DNA from: UBA685 sp049889495
GTDB lineage: Bacteria > Pseudomonadota > Alphaproteobacteria > Puniceispirillales > Puniceispirillaceae
DNA: 64,000 bases
Assembly (NCBI GenBank): GCA_049889495.1
Contig: JBMHDH010000026.1
Coordinates: 15,017 to 79,016 of the forward strand
Direction of reading: 5' to 3'
Shown here: one piece after another, positions 33,993 to 42,572 of the stretch
How positions within the stretch are numbered: the first letter of the stretch is position 1
Layout: the number at the start of each line of letters is the position of its first letter
Position numbers and translations under genes: made by a program
Notes under the pieces: generated by a model
Told to the model about the DNA's origin: nothing
The model's database searches: none
The model's input: the letters and a program-made list of their open reading frames with translations, nothing else

Positions 33993-35300
33993 CGTTGGCC
34001 GCCCAATAGAATGATACGAAAAGCCAGCCTCGGTCATTTTTTCACCATCATATAAATTGCGCAAATCCACCATCACAGACCCTGTCATCTTTGTTTTGAA
34101 AGCCTGTGGGGTGATGGCCCGAAATTCGTTCCATTCCGTGATGATAACCACAGCATCTGCGCCTGCTATGGTATCTTCTGCCGAATTACAAAATCTTAAA
34201 CCAGCTGGCAAAAGCGGCTTTGCTTCTAGCATGGCGGCAGGATCATAAGCTGAAATATCTGCGCCTGCTGCCATTAATTGCGGAATAATCGTCAAAGCGG
34301 GGCTGTCACGCATATCATCTGTTTCAGGTTTAAATGCCAACCCTAAAATAGCGATCTTTTTACCAGTGACATCGCCATCCATCGCAGAAATCACTCGCCC
34401 TGCCATAGACGCCTTTCGGTCATCATTGTAACGCACAACCCCTTCGACCATCGGCAAGGGCACATCATGTAATTCAGCTGTTTTGACCAAAGCCAAAGTA
34501 TCCTTGGGGAAACAAGAGCCCCCATATCCTGGCCCTGCATGCAAAAATTTTGACCCAATGCGTTTATCAAGCCCCATGCCCTTGGCAACTTCATGCACAT
34601 TGGCACCCACTTTTTCGCATAGATCCGCCATCTGGTTGATAAATGAAATCTTCACAGCCAAAAACCCATTAGCGGCATATTTGATTAATTCAGCAGTTTC
34701 AAGCTTGGCAAATAAGATCGGCGTTTCAATCAAATAAAGCGGTCGGTAAAGCCCACGCATCATCTCTTCAGCACGCGGGCTTTCTGCGCCAACAACCACA
34801 CGATCTGGACGCATGAAATCATTAATCGCAGACCCTTCGCGCAAAAATTCAGGATTGGATGCCACATCGAAATCAGCATCTGGGCGCGCTTGTGAAATAA
34901 TCTGGTACAATTGACGGCCCGTGCCAACAGGAACCGTTGATTTTGTTACAATCACACTATAGCCAGATAAGGCGCTTGCCACCTCCTTGGCAGCGGCAAA
35001 AACATAAGACAAATCAGCATGACCATCGCCCCGTCTTGTTGGGGTGCCAACGGCAATAAAAATCACATCTGCTGATGGCACAACATCGGCAAGATCTGTG
35101 GTGAAATGCAAGCGGCCAGCGGCGCTATTGCGCGCCACCAAATCATCTAAACCAGGTTCATAAATCGGTATTTCGCCTTGATTTAATCGTGCGATTTTAT
35201 CAGCGTCTTTATCGACACAAGTCACATGAAAGCCAAATTCAGAAAAACATGCGCCAGATACCAAGCCCACATAGCCTGTTCCGATTACCACAACTTTCAT
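33981..35300 (-). CDS. ugd: UDP-glucose 6-dehydrogenase
   Basis: 439 residues. Oxidises UDP-glucose twice to UDP-glucuronate for surface polysaccharides. Seen: VVVIGTGYVGLVSGACFSEFG, IFIAVGTPTRRGDGHADLSYV, SKSTVPVGTG, the catalytic cysteine in GPGYGGSCFPKDTLAL (about residue 260) and LGLAFKPETDDMRDSPAL. UDP-GlcNAc or UDP-ManNAc dehydrogenases are related, but the N-terminal wording fits the glucose enzyme. It stands in the sugar cluster 42 nt after gmhA, and galU supplies its substrate. Confidence 0.93.
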   Translation of the reverse strand: MKVVVIGTGYVGLVSGACFSEFGFHVTCVDKDADKIARLNQGEIPIYEPGLDDLVARNSAAGRLHFTTDLADVVPSADVIFIAVGTPTRRGDGHADLSYVFAAAKEVASALSGYSVIVTKSTVPVGTGRQLYQIISQARPDADFDVASNPEFLREGSAINDFMRPDRVVVGAESPRAEEMMRGLYRPLYLIETPILFAKLETAELIKYAANGFLAVKISFINQMADLCEKVGANVHEVAKGMGLDKRIGSKFLHAGPGYGGSCFPKDTLALVKTAELHDVPLPMVEGVVRYNDDRKASMAGRVISAMDGDVTGKKIAILGLAFKPETDDMRDSPALTIIPQLMAAGADISAYDPAAMLEAKPLLPAGLRFCNSAEDTIAGADAVVIITEWNEFRAITPQAFKTKMTGSVMVDLRNLYDGEKMTEAGFSYHSIGRPTTST

Positions 35301-35342
35301 AATCTTTGCCCTTTCAAATCACCGTCACTGTGGCTGGTCATG

Positions 35343-35909
35343 CTAAAAGCCAAGCAATTGTTCGACTTCTGCTGTGATCGCATGGCCAAGCGCGATATGG
35401 GATTCTTGGATATGCATGGTCTTTTCGGATGGCACATTCAACAGAATATCGGCGACATCGCGCAATTTGCCACCATCAGCCCCTGTCATGGCAATAACGG
35501 TGATGCCTTTATCCTTTGCCACGCCAGCGGCACGAAAGACATTTTCAGAATTACCACTTGTTGAAATGGCAATCAGAACATCACCTGTCTTGCCCAAAGT
35601 TTGGACTTGGCGATCAAAAATCCCCTCAAAGCCAAAATCATTGCTAAAGGCTGTGATCAAAGAGCTGTCTGTTGTTAGCGCGATTGCCGCAAGCCCATCA
35701 CGCGGGTTTTTATGATCCAGCGTTGCAACAAATTCCGCAGCTAGATGTTGGCTGTCACCTGCAGAGCCACCATTGCCACATAACATCAATTTACCACCTG
35801 ATTTTAAAGAGTGAGCAATCGCTGATGCGGCTTGTTCAGCTGCAATGGTTAACGTCTCTGCGGTTTGACGTTTTACATCAGCGGAAGCCAAAAGCAGATC
35901 TTTAATCAT
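35343..35909 (-). CDS. gmhA: Phosphoheptose isomerase (SIS domain)
   Basis: 188 residues. Converts sedoheptulose 7-phosphate to glycero-manno-heptose 7-phosphate, first step of ADP-heptose synthesis for LPS core. Seen: MLCGNGGSAGDSQHLAAEFV, LTTDSSLITAFSNDFGFEGIF (core of GmhA), DVLIAISTSGNSENVFRAA and the C-terminal HIQESHIALGHAITAEVEQLL. It pairs functionally with the GmhB-like gene 9 kb away, though the kinase partner is not in the window. Confidence 0.92.
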   Translation of the reverse strand: MIKDLLLASADVKRQTAETLTIAAEQAASAIAHSLKSGGKLMLCGNGGSAGDSQHLAAEFVATLDHKNPRDGLAAIALTTDSSLITAFSNDFGFEGIFDRQVQTLGKTGDVLIAISTSGNSENVFRAAGVAKDKGITVIAMTGADGGKLRDVADILLNVPSEKTMHIQESHIALGHAITAEVEQLLGF

Positions 35910-36024
35910 GATGATACACTCTGGTGAAGATAATGGGCCGAATCTTGACCCTCTCTTTATGACGGTTTAAGAGTGTAAAAGCAATCAGATGGTTGCTAAA
36001 AAAATAAGGATATTGAGGAACGCT

Positions 36025-36876
36025 ATGGTCAAAAAAGCTATTTTCCCTGTCGGTGGTTTGGGCACGCGTTTCTTGCCAGCGACCAAAGCACTTCCAAAAG
36101 AAATGTTACCTGTCGTTGATAAGCCGCTGATTCAATATGCCATTGAAGAGGCGGTTGAGGCTGGTATTGAAGAATTTATCTTTGTCACAGGCCGCAACAA
36201 AACCGCGATTGAAGATCATTTTGACCATTCGGTGGAGCTTGAATCTGTCTTAGTGGAAAAGGGCAAAGACAGCGCGCTTGATGTGGTGCGCAAAATGATG
36301 CGTGCGCCTGGGTCTGTGGCTTATGTGCGCCAGCAAGACCCCGCTGGACTTGGCCATGCAGTATGGTGCGCCCGCCACCTTGTGGGCAATGAGCCTGTGG
36401 CTGTGTTATTGGCAGATGATTTGGTGCTTGGTGCACCAGCCTTAAAAGAAATGGTCCAAGCCTATCAAGGTGGCAATATGGTTGCTGTGATGGATGTGCC
36501 AAAAGATGAGACATCATCCTATGGCATTATCACCGCTGGCAAAGATGATGGCAAACTTGTATCAATCGAAGGGTTGGTTGAAAAACCAGCACCAGAAAAA
36601 GCTCCCTCACAAATTGCGGTCATTGGCCGTTATATCATTGAACCAGAGGTGTTCACAGCGCTTGGCAATCAACAAGCTGGCGTTGGCGGGGAAATCCAAT
36701 TAACAGATGCGCTTGCCACCCGCATTGGCATATCTGATTTTAAAGGCTATCGCTTTTCAGGCCAGCGGTTTGATTGTGGGTCAAAAATTGGATTTCAAAA
36801 AGCCAATTTGGCGTTCAGCCTAGAACGTGAAGATATGGCAGATGAATTACGCAGTTGGTTAAAGACACAAATATGA
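36025..36876 (+). CDS. galU: UTP-glucose-1-phosphate uridylyltransferase
   Basis: 283 residues from ATG 36025, chosen for GAGGA 7 nt upstream. Makes UDP-glucose from glucose 1-phosphate and UTP. Seen: FPVGGLGTRFLPATKALPKE with MLPVVDKPLIQYAIEEA following, VRQQDPAGLGHAVWCARHLV, VLLADDLVLG, GLVEKPAPEKAPSQIAVIGRYI and FDCGSKIGFQKANL. Its stop overlaps the start of the phosphomannomutase gene (ATGA). GalU, Ugd and the phosphohexomutase form a short route to UDP-sugars. Confidence 0.96.
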   Translation: MVKKAIFPVGGLGTRFLPATKALPKEMLPVVDKPLIQYAIEEAVEAGIEEFIFVTGRNKTAIEDHFDHSVELESVLVEKGKDSALDVVRKMMRAPGSVAYVRQQDPAGLGHAVWCARHLVGNEPVAVLLADDLVLGAPALKEMVQAYQGGNMVAVMDVPKDETSSYGIITAGKDDGKLVSIEGLVEKPAPEKAPSQIAVIGRYIIEPEVFTALGNQQAGVGGEIQLTDALATRIGISDFKGYRFSGQRFDCGSKIGFQKANLAFSLEREDMADELRSWLKTQI

Positions 36877-38261
36877 GTGATTTTTTTTTACATGACTTTC
36901 ACCCTTCGATTTTGCGCGCCTATGATATCAGAGGGATTATCGACGAAACCTTAACAACAGATGATGCCTTTGCTATTGGTGCTGGTTTTGCCCATATTTT
37001 GGGTGGCAAAGGCAAAAAAATTGCCGTTGGATATGATGGCAGATTATCCTCACCAGAGCTAGCTGAGGCTTTGATAAATGGCCTAATCGCATCAGGGGCA
37101 GAGGTCTTACAAACAGGGTTAGGGCCAACCCCGCAGCTTTATTACGCTGATATTTTACATGATTGTGATGGGGCCATTCAAATCACAGGCTCTCATAACC
37201 CGCCAAATTATAATGGCTTTAAGATGGTGCGCGGCCATGCCTCTTTTTTTGCAGATGACATCACATCGCTAGGCGCGCTGATGGCAAAGGGCATCACCTT
37301 AACACATGATGGCAACCAACAAAAAGTGCCAGTGGCAGATGCCTATATCAGCCGCCTTCTTGACGATGTGGATTGTACTGATGATATTTTTGTGTGGGAT
37401 ACGGGCAATGGGGCAGCAGGCCCATCTGTGCGCGCGTTAATCAGCCAAATGACAGGCACCCATCATTTGTTATTTGAAGAGGTCGATGGCACATTTCCCA
37501 ACCATCACCCTGATCCTGTTGATCCGCATACATTGGGGTTTTTGCGTGATGCCTGCAAGACGCATGATGCGCTGGCAGGGCTCGGCTTTGATGGCGATGG
37601 TGACAGGCTTGGCATGATTGATGGCAAAGGCCGCCAAGTGCCAGGCGATATTTTAACCGCCTTTCTGGCACAAGATTTTTTGAAGTCAAACCCTGGTGAG
37701 ACCATTTTATTTGATGTGAAATCAAGCATCAGCGCCATGAAATTGGTTGAACAAGCAGGTGGCAAAGCTGAGCTGTGGAAAACAGGTCACAGCCATATGA
37801 AAGCAAAGATGAAAGAGACAGGCTGTCAATTGGCTGGTGAAATGTCTGGTCATATTTTTATCGGTGATGGCTATTTTGGCTATGATGATGCGCTTTATGT
37901 AGCAGTTCGCACATTACGCGCCATGAAACAAAATAACCAAACGATCACAGATTTTATGGACAGCCTGCCTGCCTGCCATACCACGCCTGAATGCCGTGTG
38001 CCATGTGATGATGATGTTAAATTTTCAGTCATGGCAGGGCTTGCTGATTATGCGAAATCAGAATTTCAAAATTGCGAGGTCATCGTCATAGACGGCATCA
38101 GAGTGCAAGATGAAAATGGCTGGTGGCTGATCAGAGCATCCAATACCGAAGCCTGTCTTGTGGCACGTGCCGAAGGCATGAGCGAAGCTGCCTTGGCAAA
38201 AAAAATGACAGAATTGGAATCTTGTTTGGCAACTCAGGCTATTGATTGGAAATTCACGTAA
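36873..38261 (+). CDS. Phosphomannomutase / phosphoglucomutase
   Basis: 462 residues, alpha-D-phosphohexomutase family; interconverts 6- and 1-phosphates of mannose or glucose. Seen: ILRAYDIRGIIDETLT, the phosphoserine loop GAIQITGSHNPPNYNGFKM (about residue 105), the metal loop GLGFDGDGDRLGMID and the sugar-binding EMSGHIFIGDGYFGYDDALY. The phosphate-binding loop reads RASNTEACL, with alanine where relatives usually have proline. An AlgC/PgmG-type dual enzyme is likely. Coupled to galU by a 4-nt overlap, which suggests it supplies glucose 1-phosphate. Confidence 0.92.
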   Translation: MSDFFLHDFHPSILRAYDIRGIIDETLTTDDAFAIGAGFAHILGGKGKKIAVGYDGRLSSPELAEALINGLIASGAEVLQTGLGPTPQLYYADILHDCDGAIQITGSHNPPNYNGFKMVRGHASFFADDITSLGALMAKGITLTHDGNQQKVPVADAYISRLLDDVDCTDDIFVWDTGNGAAGPSVRALISQMTGTHHLLFEEVDGTFPNHHPDPVDPHTLGFLRDACKTHDALAGLGFDGDGDRLGMIDGKGRQVPGDILTAFLAQDFLKSNPGETILFDVKSSISAMKLVEQAGGKAELWKTGHSHMKAKMKETGCQLAGEMSGHIFIGDGYFGYDDALYVAVRTLRAMKQNNQTITDFMDSLPACHTTPECRVPCDDDVKFSVMAGLADYAKSEFQNCEVIVIDGIRVQDENGWWLIRASNTEACLVARAEGMSEAALAKKMTELESCLATQAIDWKFT

Positions 38262-38293
38262 CACCAATTATCAATAAAATGACAATTCAAAAA

Positions 38294-38319
38294 TGGAACC
38301 GCTTTCCACAATGTGGAAA
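38294..38319. promoter_or_regulatory. Phased IclR-like operator array upstream of malate synthase
   Basis: TGGAA (38294), TTCCA (38304) and TGGAA (38314) alternate at exactly 10-bp steps, giving two overlapping inverted repeats. The first has the TGGAA-N5-TTCCA layout of the Escherichia coli IclR site; the second extends to the 17-bp perfect palindrome TTTCCACAATGTGGAAA (38303-38319). It lies 84-109 nt before the glcB ATG. Confidence 0.55.
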
Positions 38320-38402
38320 TATGTGATTTTTTAGAATCGTCATTTGATTCTGTGGTAGATATAAACACATATCCTGAAACACCTAAATTACGAGGCTTCA
38401 TT

Positions 38403-40571
38403 ATGGGCTATCTTTCGCTTGGCAATCTTTCTGTATCTGCTGATCTTCATCGCTTTGTGAATGAAGAATTATTAGATGGTTTGGCCATCTCAGCTGATGA
38501 TTTTTGGGCACGTTTTTCATCTGCAGCACATCAGTTGGCGCCAAAAAACAAAGACTTATTAGCCATCAGAGATGATTTGCAGGCCAAAATAGATGCTTGG
38601 TTGGTGGCGCATCGTGACGCTGGCATTGATGCAGATGCCTATCAGGCCTTTTTGAAAGAGATTGGTTATATTGTCGAAGAAGGTGATTCCTTTTCGATTG
38701 AGACAAGCAAAGTCGATCCTGAAATCGCCACCATTGCGGGCCCCCAACTGGTCGTTCCTGTGATGAATGCGCGTTACGCGCTGAATGCCGCTAATGCGCG
38801 CTGGGGCTCTTTATATGATGCGCTCTATGGCACCGATGCCATTGGTGATGAAGATGGGGCAGAAAAACAAAAAGCCTATAACCCCGCGCGTGGCCAAAAA
38901 GTCATTGCGAAAGCACGTGACTTTTTAAATGACGCTGTGCCCTTAACCATTGGGTCTTGGCATGATGTCACAGGCTTTTCAGTGATTGAAAATGTGCTTG
39001 TGGTTGCGCAAGGTGAGTTGAAGACTTACCTGAAAGACGCAGATCAATTTGCAGGCTATCGTGGCAGCCATGTTATGCCGACATCTGTTTTGTTAAAGGG
39101 CAATAATCTGCATATCGAATTGGTGATTGATGCAGCAGGGGCGATTGGCAAGGATGATGTTGCCCATATTAATGATGTGATTTTGGAATCTGCCATCTCG
39201 ACCATTATGGATTGTGAAGATTCTGTTGCCGCAGTTGATTCAGAAGATAAGGTGCTTGCCTATCGTAATTGGCTTGGTTTGATGAAAGGTGATCTGTGCG
39301 TTGAAATGACAAAAGGCAATCACAGCTTTACCAGATCATTGAATCCAGACCGCAGCTATACCGCCGCGGATGGTGGTGATCTGACCCTATCAGGGCGGTC
39401 ATTGATGTTGGTGCGAAATGTCGGGCATTTAATGACAAACCCAGCGATTTTGCTTTCTGATGGATCTGAAATTCCAGAAGGGATTATGGATGCCTTCATG
39501 ACCACATTGGCCGCGATGCATGATTTTGCCAGAGCCGAAAAAGGGGAAGCCAGCAATTCAAAAACAGGGTCGATCTATATCGTGAAACCAAAAATGCATG
39601 GCCCTGATGAGGTTGCATTTGCGACTGAAATTTTTGATGCTGTTGAAGGATTGCTTGGTCTGCCAGCCAACACCATGAAGATCGGCATTATGGATGAAGA
39701 GCGTCGCACAACAGTGAATCTGAAAGAATGTATCAGAGCTGCCAAAAACCGCGTCGTCTTTATCAATACAGGTTTCCTAGATCGCACAGGTGATGAAATT
39801 CACACCTCAATGGAAGCAGGCCCCATGATCCGCAAAGGGGATATGAAGCAAGCCGCTTGGATTTCAGCCTATGAAAATTGGAATGTTGATATTGGCCTTG
39901 CTTGCGGTTTTTCTGGCAAGGCACAAATTGGCAAAGGCATGTGGGCTATGCCAGATTTGATGGCAGATATGCTTGACCAGAAAATCGGTCATCCGATGGC
40001 AGGCGCAAATTGCGCATGGGTACCATCACCAACCGCCGCGACCTTGCATGCGATGCATTATCAAAAAGTGGATGTCTTGGCTCGTCAATCTGAATTGGCC
40101 AAAAGAGACAAGGCCAAGCTGTCAGATATCTTGACCATCCCTGTGACAAGCCGTCCAAATTGGTCAGATGCTGATATCACTCATGAGCTTGAAAATAACG
40201 CACAAGGCATTCTTGGGTATGTGGTGCGTTGGGTTGATCAAGGTGTGGGCTGTTCCAAAGTGCCAGATATCAATGATGTTGGCTTGATGGAAGACAGGGC
40301 GACATTGCGTATTTCATCACAACATATGGCCAATTGGTTGCATCATGGCATTTGTTCACAAGATGATGTGATGGCAGTGATGAAGAAAATGGCCGCGATT
40401 GTGGATGATCAAAATAAATCAGATTCTGCCTATGTACCGATGGCTGATGATTTTGAAAATTCCGTTGCCTTTCAAGCGGCATGTGACCTAGTCTTTAAGG
40501 GGCGCGCACAACCATCTGGTTATACAGAACCTGTCCTGCATCGTCGCAGATTGGAATTTAAAGCCAATTAG
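38403..40571 (+). CDS. glcB: Malate synthase G
   Basis: 722 residues from ATG 38403 (GAGG 7-8 nt upstream), the usual length for the G isoform. Condenses glyoxylate with acetyl-CoA to malate. Seen: LHRFVNEELLDGLAI at the N-terminus, NAANARWGSLYDALYGTDAI, EDSVAAVDSEDKV, SIYIVKPKMHGPDEVAFA, LKECIRAAKNRVVFINTGFLDRTGDEIHTSMEAGP (in parts), and GANCAWVPSPTAATLHAMHYQ with the CoA-site. Isocitrate lyase is not in the window, so it may serve glycolate/glyoxylate use rather than the bypass. A longer open frame reaches 38313 but has no family sequence. Confidence 0.97.
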   Translation: MGYLSLGNLSVSADLHRFVNEELLDGLAISADDFWARFSSAAHQLAPKNKDLLAIRDDLQAKIDAWLVAHRDAGIDADAYQAFLKEIGYIVEEGDSFSIETSKVDPEIATIAGPQLVVPVMNARYALNAANARWGSLYDALYGTDAIGDEDGAEKQKAYNPARGQKVIAKARDFLNDAVPLTIGSWHDVTGFSVIENVLVVAQGELKTYLKDADQFAGYRGSHVMPTSVLLKGNNLHIELVIDAAGAIGKDDVAHINDVILESAISTIMDCEDSVAAVDSEDKVLAYRNWLGLMKGDLCVEMTKGNHSFTRSLNPDRSYTAADGGDLTLSGRSLMLVRNVGHLMTNPAILLSDGSEIPEGIMDAFMTTLAAMHDFARAEKGEASNSKTGSIYIVKPKMHGPDEVAFATEIFDAVEGLLGLPANTMKIGIMDEERRTTVNLKECIRAAKNRVVFINTGFLDRTGDEIHTSMEAGPMIRKGDMKQAAWISAYENWNVDIGLACGFSGKAQIGKGMWAMPDLMADMLDQKIGHPMAGANCAWVPSPTAATLHAMHYQKVDVLARQSELAKRDKAKLSDILTIPVTSRPNWSDADITHELENNAQGILGYVVRWVDQGVGCSKVPDINDVGLMEDRATLRISSQHMANWLHHGICSQDDVMAVMKKMAAIVDDQNKSDSAYVPMADDFENSVAFQAACDLVFKGRAQPSGYTEPVLHRRRLEFKAN

Positions 40572-40641
40572 ATGAGCACAATCAGATAAGGCTCATCAGA
40601 CAAAAAACTGTGTTGCGCACCAAAATAGTCAAACACCAAAA

Positions 40642-40678
40642 TGATCTGTTTGAACTGATATAATCATCAAACAGATCA
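40642..40678 (+). promoter_or_regulatory. apt promoter framed by a 12-bp inverted repeat
   Basis: TGATCTGTTTGA (40642-40653) and its exact reverse complement TCAAACAGATCA (40667-40678) flank 13 bases that hold the extended -10 TGATATAAT (TATAAT at 40659-40664). No -35 is evident. Transcription would begin near 40671, inside the right arm, so the dyad is more likely a DNA operator than an RNA hairpin. Confidence 0.5.
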
Positions 40679-40695
40679 CTGCTGGAGGCCATGGC

Positions 40696-41226
40696 ATGAG
40701 TTTTGATCTTGATGCGCATATTTCCAAAACGCCTGATTTTCCCAAAGAAGGTATTTTATTTTATGATTTCAGCCCCGCTCTTGAAGATGGGGCTGTTTTA
40801 TCTCAGATGATCACAGCCCTTTGTCACATCGCAAAACCATTCGAACCTGATATCATCGCTGGCATTGATGCCAGAGGGTTTTTATTTGCCACCCCCTTGG
40901 CCCTTACCATGGGATGTGGGGCGGTGATGGTCCGAAAAGCAGGCAAATTACCTGGTGATGTGATCGAACAATCTTATGAATTGGAATATGGTTCTGCCAC
41001 CTTATCTTTGCAGGCCAGCCGCAACATCTCTGGCAAGCGGGTCTTGCTGGTCGATGATTTATTGGCAACAGGTGGCACGTTATCTGCGTCAGTTGATCTG
41101 ATCAGAAAAGCAGGTGGCATCGTCGCTGGTACGGTCTGTTTGATTGAATTAACAGGCCTGAAAGGCAAAGAAAAACTAGGTGAAAAAGATTGCCCTGTTG
41201 CAAGCTTGCAGCAATATGAATTTTAA
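40696..41226 (+). CDS. apt: Adenine phosphoribosyltransferase
   Basis: 176 residues; salvages adenine to AMP with PRPP. Seen: KTPDFPKEGILFYDFSP, IAGIDARGFLFATPLAL, VRKAGKLPGDVIEQSYELEYG and the PRPP loop VLLVDDLLATGGTL (about residue 118). GGAGG lies 7 nt before the ATG. It is separated from glcB by 124 nt with its own putative promoter. Confidence 0.96.
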   Translation: MSFDLDAHISKTPDFPKEGILFYDFSPALEDGAVLSQMITALCHIAKPFEPDIIAGIDARGFLFATPLALTMGCGAVMVRKAGKLPGDVIEQSYELEYGSATLSLQASRNISGKRVLLVDDLLATGGTLSASVDLIRKAGGIVAGTVCLIELTGLKGKEKLGEKDCPVASLQQYEF

Positions 41227-41260
41227 GCATCACGACATGCAAATTTAACAGGGAGCAGAC

Positions 41261-42547
41261 ATGGCACAATCACCTGATAGACACCCAACAAAAACAGATC
41301 AAGGGGCAATTATGCAAAGCAATAAAATGGCACGGTTTGGCTGGGCCTTATATGATTGGGCGTCTTCACCTGTGCCGACCTTGCATGCCACCTTTGTCTT
41401 TGCGGTCTATTTTTCAACGACCATTGCGCCTGAAAATGGCACTTTTTTATGGTCACAAATGACAGGGATAACCGCTTTGGCCATTGCCATTGCATCTGTA
41501 TTTGCAGGCCGACTTGCCGATCGCCGTGGGCTGATCAAACAAAGCCTTAGCCTTAGCGTCCTCATTGGGGCTGTGGCTGTGATGGCGCTGTGGTATGCCA
41601 CCCCTGATCCCTCTGCGACATCTTATGCATTGATCCTGTCTGCCTTATCGATCTTTTTTATGGAGATCAGCTTTGTATTTTACAACGCATTGCTGGTTCA
41701 TTTGGTGCCCAAAGAGCAAATGGGACGCCTATCAGGCATTGCATGGGGGGTTGGCTATGTGGGGGCGGTTGTCGCGTTAGGGTTGGCATTGGTGATATTC
41801 ATCATGCCAGAGGTCGCGCCTTTCGGTCTTGATAAGAAGGCTGCGGAACATGTGCGTGCCACCATGATCTTTGCTGGCGCATGGGCTTTGATTTTCTATT
41901 TGCCTTTGTTTTTCTTTGTCAAATCACCGCCCGCAACACCACAAAAATCAAGCTATGTGGCAGATTTAAAACAATCATTATCTGATGCGCGGAAAATTCC
42001 AAATATGGTGCGGTTTTTAATCGCCAGAATGGCCTTTAATGATGGGCTGGTGACCTTATTTGCGCTTGGCGGTATTTTTGCAGCCAAAGTCCATGGCTTT
42101 AGTCAGCAAGATATTTTGATTTTCGCAATTTCCTTAAATGTATCTGCTGGTTTAGGCGCCATTGCAGGTGGCTGGGCAGATGATAAATTGGGCGCGCTGC
42201 GAACCATCCGCCTATCGTTATATGGGTTAATTTTCTTTGGCACGATTGCCATTTTAGCACCTGATAAATTCCTCTTTTGGGGCGCCACCTTGCTGTTGGG
42301 TGTTTTTGTGGGACCAAGCCAATCAGCCGCCAGATCTTATGTGGCCAAACAAGCACCAGAAGATAGCAAAGCCTCTTTATTTGGGCTGTTTATGATGTCA
42401 GGAAAAGCAACCAGCTTTATCGGGCCGCTGTTATATGGCTGGCTTGTTTATGCAACAGGTTTTGAACGCGCTGGTATGGCGATTGTGGTGATTTTAACCG
42501 TGTTGGGATTGGTGTTATTGCCAAAAGAAAACACAGCAAAATCATAA
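41261..42547 (+). CDS. MFS transporter of the UMF1/Atg22-like family
   Basis: 428 residues with about 12 membrane segments. The family is named after yeast Atg22, a vacuolar amino-acid exporter; bacterial substrates are mostly unknown. Seen: the family start RFGWALYDWASSPVPTLHATF, the A-like motif GRLADRRGLIKQS between segments 2 and 3, LSGIAWGVGYVGAVVALGLAL, and the second-half equivalent GGWADDKLGALRTIRLSLYG. GGGAGC precedes the ATG. It follows apt by 34 nt and may share its transcript; that could hint at nucleobase or amino-acid transport, but this is guesswork. Confidence 0.82.
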   Translation: MAQSPDRHPTKTDQGAIMQSNKMARFGWALYDWASSPVPTLHATFVFAVYFSTTIAPENGTFLWSQMTGITALAIAIASVFAGRLADRRGLIKQSLSLSVLIGAVAVMALWYATPDPSATSYALILSALSIFFMEISFVFYNALLVHLVPKEQMGRLSGIAWGVGYVGAVVALGLALVIFIMPEVAPFGLDKKAAEHVRATMIFAGAWALIFYLPLFFFVKSPPATPQKSSYVADLKQSLSDARKIPNMVRFLIARMAFNDGLVTLFALGGIFAAKVHGFSQQDILIFAISLNVSAGLGAIAGGWADDKLGALRTIRLSLYGLIFFGTIAILAPDKFLFWGATLLLGVFVGPSQSAARSYVAKQAPEDSKASLFGLFMMSGKATSFIGPLLYGWLVYATGFERAGMAIVVILTVLGLVLLPKENTAKS

Positions 42548-42572
42548 GTCATAAAGGGCTGTCTTTAGGACC

